From an uncultured Cellulomonas sp. (GTDB lineage: Bacteria > Actinomycetota > Actinomycetes > Actinomycetales > Cellulomonadaceae): 64,000 nucleotides of DNA. The notes below the pieces were generated by a model. The model saw only the letters and a list, made by a program, of their open reading frames with translations. It searched no databases and was not told the origin of the DNA. The DNA lies in the NCBI RefSeq assembly GCF_947494015.1, contig NZ_CANLTL010000012.1, positions 83,558 through 147,557 on the forward strand, read 5' to 3'. Position numbers and translations under genes: made by a program. This document shows positions 18,688 to 29,509 of the stretch, piece after piece; the first letter of the stretch is position 1; each line of letters starts with the position of its first letter.

Positions 18688-19953
18688 ATGGGGTACACCC
18701 TGGGGGTCGATCTCGGCGGCCCGGAACCGGTCGCCGCCGTCGGCCACCCGGACGGCAGCTCGTCGGTCGTGGTCGGCCTGCCCGCCGCCACGCTGACCGA
18801 CGCGGTGGATCGGCTGGGGACCCCCCAGGACGGCTGGGACGGCGTCGGCACCGCTCCCCTCGTGCTGGCGGACGCCGTCGCGCGCTGCGTGGGGCACGCC
18901 GCGGCGACCCGGCGTGACCGGCCGTCCGACCTGGTGGTCAGCCACCCGGCGGCGTGGGGCCCGTACCGCGTGGGCCTGCTCGCCGATGCGCTGCGCGGCC
19001 ACGACCTGCCACCGTGGCGCCTGCTCCCGGACACCGTCGCGATCGCCCGTCAGGCCGCTGCGACGGATCCCCGCCTCGCACTCGGGCCGTGCCGGCTGGC
19101 CGTCGTCGACATCCGCGACGAGCAGACGAGCGTGGGCGTGGTGGCGGTCGCCGGGGACGCGCAGCCGGCCCCGCCGCCCCGCCTCGTCGGCCCGGTCCGG
19201 GTGGTCGCGGAGCTCGCCTCCGCCGACCTGGACGACGCCGTCCTGGCACACACCGTCGCGGTCGCCGCGGACCTCGGGCTCCTCGACGCGTCCGGGCTGA
19301 CGCCGGATGCGGCCGAGCGGCTGCGCGCCGCCTGCCGATCCGCGGCGGACGAGGTGCTGACCGCCGGTTCGGCGGTCGTGGGCTACCCGGCCCCGGACGG
19401 CGCCCGGCCGATCCGGTCGGTGCTCGCCGACGTGGAGCCCCGGCTGCACGACCGCAGCCGCCACGCCGTCGCGCAGGTCGCCGCGGCGGTGGGCAGGCTC
19501 GCACCCGCCGGCGTCGACGCGGTCGTGCTGTGCGGCCGGCTCGCCGCGATGCCGCTGCTGACCGAGCTCGTCGCCGAGCGGTTCGACGCCCCCGTCACCG
19601 TGGTGCCCGGCGGCGACACCGTCGCGGCCCGCGGAGCGGCGACCGCGGCGGCGCTGCTGCGCCCCGAGCCCGCCGCCGACCGCACCGCCGTCCCCCGTCC
19701 CCGCGACACGGACGCAGCCGCCGCCGAGGGGGATGCGGCTCACCGTCACGGTCGCCGCCGCGCCCCGGTGCGGTCCCGGCCCAGCTCCCGCCCGCTGCGG
19801 GCGACCGCCGCGGCGTGGATCGGGACGCTGGTCCTCGGGGTGCTCGCCGCGGCGGTCGCCGACGACGCCGTCGCGCGCAGCGACCACGGGCACGACGCGC
19901 CGGCCGGCGTCGTGGTCACGGATCCGCCGCCGCCCGGGACGTCGCGCGGATGA
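18688..19953 (+). CDS. Hsp70/actin-fold ATPase-like protein lacking a substrate-binding domain, with C-terminal TM helix
   Basis: MGYTLGVDLGG phosphate-1-like, VVSHPAAWGPYRVGLL, VVLCGRLAAMPLLTELVAERF adenosine-like motif; C-terminal WIGTLVLGVLAAAVADDAV helix. Confidence 0.75.
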   Translation: MGYTLGVDLGGPEPVAAVGHPDGSSSVVVGLPAATLTDAVDRLGTPQDGWDGVGTAPLVLADAVARCVGHAAATRRDRPSDLVVSHPAAWGPYRVGLLADALRGHDLPPWRLLPDTVAIARQAAATDPRLALGPCRLAVVDIRDEQTSVGVVAVAGDAQPAPPPRLVGPVRVVAELASADLDDAVLAHTVAVAADLGLLDASGLTPDAAERLRAACRSAADEVLTAGSAVVGYPAPDGARPIRSVLADVEPRLHDRSRHAVAQVAAAVGRLAPAGVDAVVLCGRLAAMPLLTELVAERFDAPVTVVPGGDTVAARGAATAAALLRPEPAADRTAVPRPRDTDAAAAEGDAAHRHGRRRAPVRSRPSSRPLRATAAAWIGTLVLGVLAAAVADDAVARSDHGHDAPAGVVVTDPPPPGTSRG

Positions 19954-22900
19954 CCGCGACGCTGCCGCCCCCCGCCCCCGACGTCCCGGTCGCCGACCCG
20001 GCGACCGGTGGCACCGCCGCCGGAGGAGGACCGGCGGCCGCGCTCACCGCCCACCCCGTGCTCGGCCGTGCGCTGTCGTGGGTCGACCGGACCCCACAGG
20101 CGCCGCTGGTGCTGGCGATCTGCGGCACCGGCGGCACCGGCAAGTCGACGGCACTGGCCGCGCTGCGAGCCGCGTACCGCGCGGCGGGCGACCCGGTGGT
20201 GAGCGTGCGTGGACGGGCCGGCGTCCGGCCGGACGACCTCGCCGCCGCCGGCAGCCGTCCCGTCCTGGTCGACGACGCCCACCTGCTGCCGGTGGACGCC
20301 CTGGAGTGGCTGCTCGAGCGCGCCGACGACGACGCGACCCGGCTCGTCCTCGCACACCGGCCGTGGCCCCGGCCGGCTCCGCTGGCCGACCTCGTGCGCG
20401 AGCTGGACGCGCGCGCGGCCGTGGTCGGGCTGGGCGCCCTGGACCGGTCCGGGGTCGCGGCGCTCGCGCACCACCGCCTGGGCCGGCCGGCACCCGCCTC
20501 GGTCGTGGACGCCGTGGTCCACCTGTCCGCGGGGGTGCCGCGGCTCGCCGACCTGCTGCTGACCGACGCGGCGCTGAGCGGCGCGGCGTCGCCGCCCACG
20601 GCCGGGCCGACGCGGCCCGCACCCTGGCCACGGGCGTGGCCGGGATCCGCGGTGCTCGCCCAGGTCGACACGGACCTCGACGCCGCCGGGAGCGGGGCAC
20701 GCGCGGTCGTGCTCGCCCTCGCGCTCGGCGGCACACCGGAGCCCGCGGTGCTGTCCCCCGCGCTGGGACTGGCTCCGGATGTCGTCGCGCGCTCGCTGCA
20801 GACGGTCGGCGCAGCGGGACTGCTGCTCGCCGACGGGTCGGTCGTGCCGGTGGTGGCGCAGGCGCTGCTGGCGGCGTGCCCGCCCCGGGAGGCCCGCGCC
20901 GTCGTCCGCGCCCTGATCCGGGCCGGCCTGGACCACGGCGACGACGCCGCGGCGGTGGCGGCCCGCTTCGACGGCCACGGCGGCGGCCCGGAGCTGGTCG
21001 TGGCGCTGCGGGACGCGGCGGCCGCGGTCGGCGCGACGGACCCGGCGCGCGCGGCCGACCTGCTGCGCGCGGGCCTGCCGACCGGTGCGTCGGATCCCGC
21101 GGCGGTCGTGGAGCAGGCACGGTACGCGGCACTGGCCGGTGACCTGCACCGCGCCACCGCCCTGGTCGACGACGTGCTGGCGGCGGCGAGCGGACCGGTC
21201 GCCGCGGCGGCCGCGTCGGTGGCGACCGCGGTCCTCGCGCACCGCGGCCAGCTCGCCACCGCGGCCGCACCGCACCGAATCAACGCCGGCACCGGGTCGC
21301 AGCCGACCCCGGGCACGTGGCAGCCGCGGGTGACCTGTCCGGACGACCCGGCGGGCGAGGCCGCCGCCACCGTCGTGCTGCTGGGCTCGGGTGCCGTCAC
21401 GTCGTGCCTGCCCGGACCCGGCGCCACGGCCACCGCTCCCGGTGCCGGCACCCGCACCGGCACGGACGGGGCCACCGGTACCGTCGAGGTCCGGTCCGGG
21501 CCGGCGCCGGGCGCGACCACGCGGTCGTGCGCGCAGGCGCTGCTGGCCCAGGGCCTGCGTGAGTCGGTGCTCGGGGACGGCCGGCGCTGCCTGGCCACGC
21601 TGTCCCGGGCGTCGGCCCTGGTGGGCGGCGACGGCCGCGACACCCTCATGGCGGACACCCCGGCCGCGCTCGGCGCACTCGCCGCGCTCAGCGCCGGCGA
21701 GCCGGGGCACGCCGAGCGGCTGCTGCACCGGGCGATCGGCAACGGCGAGGGCGGCCCGGTCGCACAGCCCCGCCACCACCTGCTGCTCGCGTGGGTCGCG
21801 ATGGTCGGCGGACGGTGCGAGGAGGCGCGCGCGCGGGTGGCCGTGGCCCGGACGGCCGCCGGGGACCGCTGGGGCGAGCGCGACGAGCTCGTCCTGCGGG
21901 CGCTGGAGGTCGGGGTGGCGCGCCGGTCGCACGACCTGGGCGCGCTCACCCGCGCGTGGCCCGGCGCCTGGCAGGCGCTGCTCGGCCACGGGCTGGACCT
22001 GTTCATGCTGCTGCCCCTCGGCGAGCTCGCGGTCGCGGCGGCGCGCCTGGACCGCTCCCACCAGGTGGCGGCCCACCTGGAGGAGGCGGGCGGGCTGCTG
22101 GCCCGCGCCGGGGAGCCGGTGCTGTGGGCCACGCCCCTGCACTGGTACGGGGTGCGGGCGGCGATCGTCGCGGAGCGGCCCGAGTCGGTCGCCCCGCACG
22201 CCACCGCACTGGTCCGCGGCGCGGCGACCAGCCGCCACGCCGCGATGCTCGCCGAGGCGGGCCGGGTCTGGGTGCAGGTGCTCGCCGGGCGCGTGGAGCC
22301 GGCAGCCGTCGAGCGGGTGGCGCGCCGGCTGCACGCGGCCGGGCTCGGCTGGGACGGCGCGCGGCTCGCCGCGCACGCCGCGGCGCACACCGAGGACCCG
22401 CGCAGCGGGGGCCGCCTGCTGCACGTCGCACGCGACCTGCGCGCGGGCACGGACCGGGCCGTGACACCGGCGCCCGTCCTCCCGGCGGTGGGACACCGGC
22501 GGGTGCCGTCGGACGCGGCGGCCCCGGTGGCGTCACCGCGGCCGTCCCCGACGCCGGCGAGCACGGCGCCGACGCGGGCGGCCGCCGTGCCGGCGTCGTC
22601 GTCCGCCGGCCCGGCTGCGGGGACCGCTCGCGGCTGGACGGGTGCCGCGACGCCCCCGGCGGCACCGGTGCGGGCGGCCGGCGGGCCGCCGTCGTCAGCG
22701 CGGGAGGCGGCCGGGACGCGGACCGCGCCGGGACGGCCGGACCCCTCCGGCCTCGGGGACGCGGCACCCGAGATGGCCGTCCACCTGTCCGTGCGCGAGC
22801 TGGAGGTCGCGCGCCTGGTGGTGGCCGGGCACACCTACCGCGAGATCTCCGAGCGGCTGTACATCTCCGCCAAGACGGTGGAGCACCACATGGCCCGCAT

Positions 22901-23000
22901 GCGGCAGCGGCTCGGGCTGGAGTCACGGGCGGCGCTGCTGTCGCACCTGCGCGCCCGGGTCGCCACGCTGCCCGGGGAGCGACCGGAGCAGCCGGCCTGA
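19950..23000 (+). CDS. Large STAND-type ATPase with C-terminal LuxR HTH (MalT/IniR-like regulator)
   Basis: Walker A ICGTGGTGKSTAL, Walker B RPVLVDDAHLLP, C-terminal LSVRELEVARLVVAGHTYREISERLYISAKTVEHHMARMRQRLGLESRAALL; ATGA overlap with the Hsp70-like gene. Confidence 0.88.
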   Translation: MTATLPPPAPDVPVADPATGGTAAGGGPAAALTAHPVLGRALSWVDRTPQAPLVLAICGTGGTGKSTALAALRAAYRAAGDPVVSVRGRAGVRPDDLAAAGSRPVLVDDAHLLPVDALEWLLERADDDATRLVLAHRPWPRPAPLADLVRELDARAAVVGLGALDRSGVAALAHHRLGRPAPASVVDAVVHLSAGVPRLADLLLTDAALSGAASPPTAGPTRPAPWPRAWPGSAVLAQVDTDLDAAGSGARAVVLALALGGTPEPAVLSPALGLAPDVVARSLQTVGAAGLLLADGSVVPVVAQALLAACPPREARAVVRALIRAGLDHGDDAAAVAARFDGHGGGPELVVALRDAAAAVGATDPARAADLLRAGLPTGASDPAAVVEQARYAALAGDLHRATALVDDVLAAASGPVAAAAASVATAVLAHRGQLATAAAPHRINAGTGSQPTPGTWQPRVTCPDDPAGEAAATVVLLGSGAVTSCLPGPGATATAPGAGTRTGTDGATGTVEVRSGPAPGATTRSCAQALLAQGLRESVLGDGRRCLATLSRASALVGGDGRDTLMADTPAALGALAALSAGEPGHAERLLHRAIGNGEGGPVAQPRHHLLLAWVAMVGGRCEEARARVAVARTAAGDRWGERDELVLRALEVGVARRSHDLGALTRAWPGAWQALLGHGLDLFMLLPLGELAVAAARLDRSHQVAAHLEEAGGLLARAGEPVLWATPLHWYGVRAAIVAERPESVAPHATALVRGAATSRHAAMLAEAGRVWVQVLAGRVEPAAVERVARRLHAAGLGWDGARLAAHAAAHTEDPRSGGRLLHVARDLRAGTDRAVTPAPVLPAVGHRRVPSDAAAPVASPRPSPTPASTAPTRAAAVPASSSAGPAAGTARGWTGAATPPAAPVRAAGGPPSSAREAAGTRTAPGRPDPSGLGDAAPEMAVHLSVRELEVARLVVAGHTYREISERLYISAKTVEHHMARMRQRLGLESRAALLSHLRARVATLPGERPEQPA

Positions 23001-23032
23001 CCGGTCGACCGGGACGGGCTGCCGCCGTGCGC

Positions 23033-24022
23033 CTACCCGGCGACCGGCAGCACGTGGCCGGCACGGTCGGCGTCCAGGTCACCGGTGTGGCCCGCCGCGA
23101 CCGCCCGGCGCCCCAGCACGATCGTGTAGACCCAGAACGCCGCCAGGACGAGCACGCCGACGGTGATCTTCACCCCCCAGGGCAGCGCCGAGCCGGTCAC
23201 GAAGCCCTCGACGAGCCCGGACACGCCCAGCACACCGACGAGGCCGATCGCGACCGTGAACAGCGCGCGCGCCTCCTCCGCGAGCGCCCGGGACCGCGGA
23301 CGGCGCCCGGGGTCCACCCAGGTCCAGAACAGCCGCAGCCCCGCGGCACCCGCGACGAAGACGGCGGTCAGCTCGAGCAGGCCGTGGGGGGCGATGAGGG
23401 ACAGGAAGATGTCCAGGCGTCCCTCGTCGGCCATCATCCCGCCGGTCGCGCCGACCATGACGGCGTTGTTCACCAGCACGAACAGCGGCCACACGCCGCT
23501 GATCCCCAGTCCCACGCACTGGGCGGCGATCCAGGCGTTGTTCGTCCAGACCATGGCCGCGAACCCTGCCGACGGGTCGTAGTACTGGGCGAACGCGTCC
23601 TCGGCGTAGGACCGCCGCTCGGACGGCGTGCCCATCGCGGCCAGCGCGGCGGGGTCCGTGGCCACCCACGTGCCGGCGGCCACCGCCACCAGCAGGCACG
23701 CGACGGTGACGGCGACGGTCCACCAGCGGATCCGGTACAGCGCGGCCGGGACCGTCAGGACGACGAACCGGGCGACGTCGCCCCATGCGGGCTCGTGCGC
23801 GCCGGCGATGGTGCTGCGGGCGCGGCCCAGCACGTCCGACAGGCGCGCCACCGTCACGGCGTCGGGGGCTGCGGACCGGACCGTCGACAGGTCGGTCGCG
23901 ACCGCCTGGTAGAGCCGGACCAGCTCGTCGGCCTCCGCCCCGTTCAGCCGGCGCCGGCGGGCGAGCTCGTCCAGCCGGGTCCACTGCGGTCCGCGCACCG
24001 CGGTGAAGGCATCGAGGTCCAC
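23033..24022 (-). CDS. Stage II sporulation protein M family membrane protein
   Basis: VDLDAFTAVRGPQWTRLDELARRRR...VWTNNAWIAAQCVGLGISGVWPLFVLVNNAVMVGATGGMM...APHGLLELTAVFVAGAAGLRL. Confidence 0.9.
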   Translation of the reverse strand: MDLDAFTAVRGPQWTRLDELARRRRLNGAEADELVRLYQAVATDLSTVRSAAPDAVTVARLSDVLGRARSTIAGAHEPAWGDVARFVVLTVPAALYRIRWWTVAVTVACLLVAVAAGTWVATDPAALAAMGTPSERRSYAEDAFAQYYDPSAGFAAMVWTNNAWIAAQCVGLGISGVWPLFVLVNNAVMVGATGGMMADEGRLDIFLSLIAPHGLLELTAVFVAGAAGLRLFWTWVDPGRRPRSRALAEEARALFTVAIGLVGVLGVSGLVEGFVTGSALPWGVKITVGVLVLAAFWVYTIVLGRRAVAAGHTGDLDADRAGHVLPVAG

Positions 24023-24142
24023 GCCCGATACCCTGCCACAGCGCCCGGCCGTGCCGGGTCGCCCGTCACCCCACCGCCCGGCACGGGCCGGGTTCGGACC
24101 GGGGTGGTCGGCGGGCGGGACGACGAGGGGACGCAGCGCGCG

Positions 24143-24961
24143 ATGACCGACGGGATCCTGACCGGTGAGGGCGTGCTGCTGGACTCGCGGCCGGCGTCGT
24201 TCGCCACGCGCATGCTCGCCGGGCTGCTCGACATCGTCGTGCTCGGGGCGCTGATCTTCGCGATCGTCGTCGTGGTGGGCGTGCTCGGCGCTGAGGTCGG
24301 CCCGCAGGCGGGCCAGGCGATGCTCGTGGTCGCGCTGGTGCTCGTCATGGTGGTCGTGCCCACCACCGTCGAGACGCTGACCCGGGGCCGGTCGCTGGGC
24401 AAGCTCGCGGCCGGCATCCGCATCGTGCGGGACGACGGCGGGCCGGTCCGCTTCCGGCAGGCCTTCGTGCGGGCGCTGACCGGCGTGGGCGAGCTGTGGC
24501 TCACGGTCGGGTCGGTCGCGCTGATCACGTCGATGGTCAACAACCAGGGCAAGCGGGTGGGCGACATCCTCGCCGGCACCTACGCCGTGCGGGTCCGCGG
24601 TGCGGTCCGCGCCCTGGCACCGCTGACGATGCCGCCGGCCCTGGCCGGGTGGGCACGCACGGCCGACATCGGCCGTCTGCCGGACGGTCTGGCCCTGTCC
24701 GCACGGCAGTTCCTGGGCCGCGCCGCCACGCTGCACCCGGCGTCGCGCGCGGCGATGTGCGCCGCGCTCACCGCCGAGATCGGGCGGTACGTGGCCCCCG
24801 GGCCGCCGCCCGGGACGCCGCCGGAGGCGTTCCTCGCCGCGGTGCTGGTCGAGCGCCGGGACCGGGAGTTCGCCGCCGGCAGCCGCGCGGCGGAGGTGGC
24901 CCGCGCGGAGGCGCACGTGCTGCAGCGCCTGCCGCACGCGGTGCCCGACCCGGTCGACTGA
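24143..24961 (+). CDS. RDD family membrane protein
   Basis: PASFATRMLAGLLDIVVLG...RGRSLGKLAAGIRIVRDDGGPVRFRQAFVRALTG...NNQGKRVGDILAGTYAVR. Confidence 0.92.
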   Translation: MTDGILTGEGVLLDSRPASFATRMLAGLLDIVVLGALIFAIVVVVGVLGAEVGPQAGQAMLVVALVLVMVVVPTTVETLTRGRSLGKLAAGIRIVRDDGGPVRFRQAFVRALTGVGELWLTVGSVALITSMVNNQGKRVGDILAGTYAVRVRGAVRALAPLTMPPALAGWARTADIGRLPDGLALSARQFLGRAATLHPASRAAMCAALTAEIGRYVAPGPPPGTPPEAFLAAVLVERRDREFAAGSRAAEVARAEAHVLQRLPHAVPDPVD

Positions 24962-24981
24962 GCCGACCGGGTCGGGGCGCA

Positions 24982-25007
24982 GCACCCGGCCCGTGCGGGC
25001 CGGGTGC
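24982..25007. terminator. Bidirectional stem-loop between convergent RDD and ahcY genes
   Basis: gcacccggcccg-tg-cgggccgggtgc, 12-bp perfect arms. Confidence 0.75.
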
Positions 25008-25009
25008 CG

Positions 25010-26476
<1,467 letters not shown>

Positions 26477-26517
26477 GTCACTCCAGTGCTGAACGGATGG
26501 GGCACGGGTCGGCAGGG

Positions 26518-26549
26518 GTCGGCGCGCGCCGACCGGTGGGTACCCACCG
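26518..26549. promoter_or_regulatory. Two abutting 16-bp perfect palindromes in the ahcY leader
   Basis: GTCGGCGCGCGCCGAC directly followed by CGGTGGGTACCCACCG. Confidence 0.7.
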
Positions 26550-26686
26550 ACGCCCGCCTGGGCACGGCAGGACACGACCGAGGCCGGGCGTCCCGCCAGC
26601 TCGCCCGGCGCAGCCCCTCTGGGCCGTGGGCATCACCGACGCCGTGCGTACCGATCGTAACGGCGGGGCACTGGGAGACTGTTCCC

Positions 26687-28324
<1,638 letters not shown>

Positions 28325-28334
28325 GCGGCGGCCC

Positions 28335-29282
28335 TCAGGCCCCGTCGCCGGTGACCGCGCGGGACGCGGCCGCCCGGCGCAGGTCCGGCTCGAGGTAGAT
28401 GACGGCTGTGAGCTGCGGTACGGCCGCCCGGATCCGGCGCTCCGCCGCGTCGATCGCCCGGGCCACCCCGGCCGCGTCGACCGACTCGTCCGGCTCGAAC
28501 TTCGCGGCCACCAGCAGCTCCTCCGGTCCCAGGTGCATCGTCCTGAGGTGGATGAGGGAGCGGACACCGGGGCCGACGACGGCGCTCTCGATCGCGCGCA
28601 CCGCCGAGGCGTTCGCCGACTCCCCCAGGAGCAGGGACCGGGTCTCGATCGCCAGGACGATCGCGATGAGGACGAGCAGGATGCCGATCGAGGCGGTGCC
28701 GGCGGCGTCGTAGCGGCCGTCCCCCGTGATGAGCGTCAGTCCGACGCCGGCCAGCGCGAAGGAGAGCCCCACCAGCGCGCCGAAGTCCTCGAGCAGCACG
28801 ACGGGGATCTCGGGCGCCTTCGCGGTCCGGATGAACGACGGCAGGCTCTGCGTGCCGCGCACCTGGTTCGCCTCGTGCACCGCGGTCCGGAACGACAGCC
28901 CCTCCATGACCATCGCGGCCACGAGGACGGCGACCGGCACCCACTGCCACTGCGTGATCGGGTGCGGGTCCTGCCACTTGTGCCACGCCTCGTACAGCGC
29001 GAACAGCCCGCCGAGGCTGAACAGCACGATCGCGACGATGAACGCGTACAGGTACCGCTCCCGGCCGTAGCCGAACGGGTGCCGGGCGTCGGCCTCCTTG
29101 CGCGCCTTGCGGCCGCCGACCAGCAGCAGCAGCTGGTTGCCGGAGTCGGCCAGGGAGTGCACGGACTCGGCGAGCATCGAGCTGGAGGAGGTCAGCAGGA
29201 ACGCGACGAACTTGGTCAGCGCGATGCCGAGGTTGGCCGCCAGCGCGGCCAGGATGGCCTTGGAGCCACCGTCGTGCGCCAC
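28335..29282 (-). CDS. Cation diffusion facilitator family transporter
   Basis: ILAALAANLGIALTKFVAFLLTSSSSMLAESVHSLADSGNQLLLLVGGRKARKEADARHPFGYGRERY. Confidence 0.93.
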   Translation of the reverse strand: MAHDGGSKAILAALAANLGIALTKFVAFLLTSSSSMLAESVHSLADSGNQLLLLVGGRKARKEADARHPFGYGRERYLYAFIVAIVLFSLGGLFALYEAWHKWQDPHPITQWQWVPVAVLVAAMVMEGLSFRTAVHEANQVRGTQSLPSFIRTAKAPEIPVVLLEDFGALVGLSFALAGVGLTLITGDGRYDAAGTASIGILLVLIAIVLAIETRSLLLGESANASAVRAIESAVVGPGVRSLIHLRTMHLGPEELLVAAKFEPDESVDAAGVARAIDAAERRIRAAVPQLTAVIYLEPDLRRAAASRAVTGDGA

Positions 29283-29509
29283 TAGCGGCCCGCGCCGGGC
29301 GCGGAGACGGGCCGCGCGTCGTCGGCCAGCAGCACCGGGATGCCGTCCCGCACGGGGTAGGCCAGCGGGTTGTCGGGGTCGGTGGACACCAGCTCGGGCG
29401 AGCCGTCCGGGCCCACCCCGTCCACGAGCGTCGCACCGGTCACCGGGCACCGCAGGATGTCACGCAGCCAGGGCTCCAGGGCCCCGGCCGCCGCCTCGTG
29501 CTCGCTCAC
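29282..29509 (-). CDS. Trm112 family protein
   Basis: LEPWLRDILRCPVTGATLVD...AYPVRDGIPVLLADDARPV. Confidence 0.9.
   Translation of the reverse strand: MSEHEAAAGALEPWLRDILRCPVTGATLVDGVGPDGSPELVSTDPDNPLAYPVRDGIPVLLADDARPVSAPGAGR

Noticed and set aside
18954-23000. Extended ORF start for the LuxR gene (1348 aa)
   Set aside because: N-terminal 330 aa is out-of-frame translation of the Hsp70-like gene; the ATG at 19950 with ATGA overlap is the sensible start
23001-23012. ccggtcgaccgg palindrome between LuxR and SpoIIM genes
   Set aside because: Only 12 bp, GC-rich, in a 32-bp convergent gap; too weak to interpret beyond a possible minor terminator
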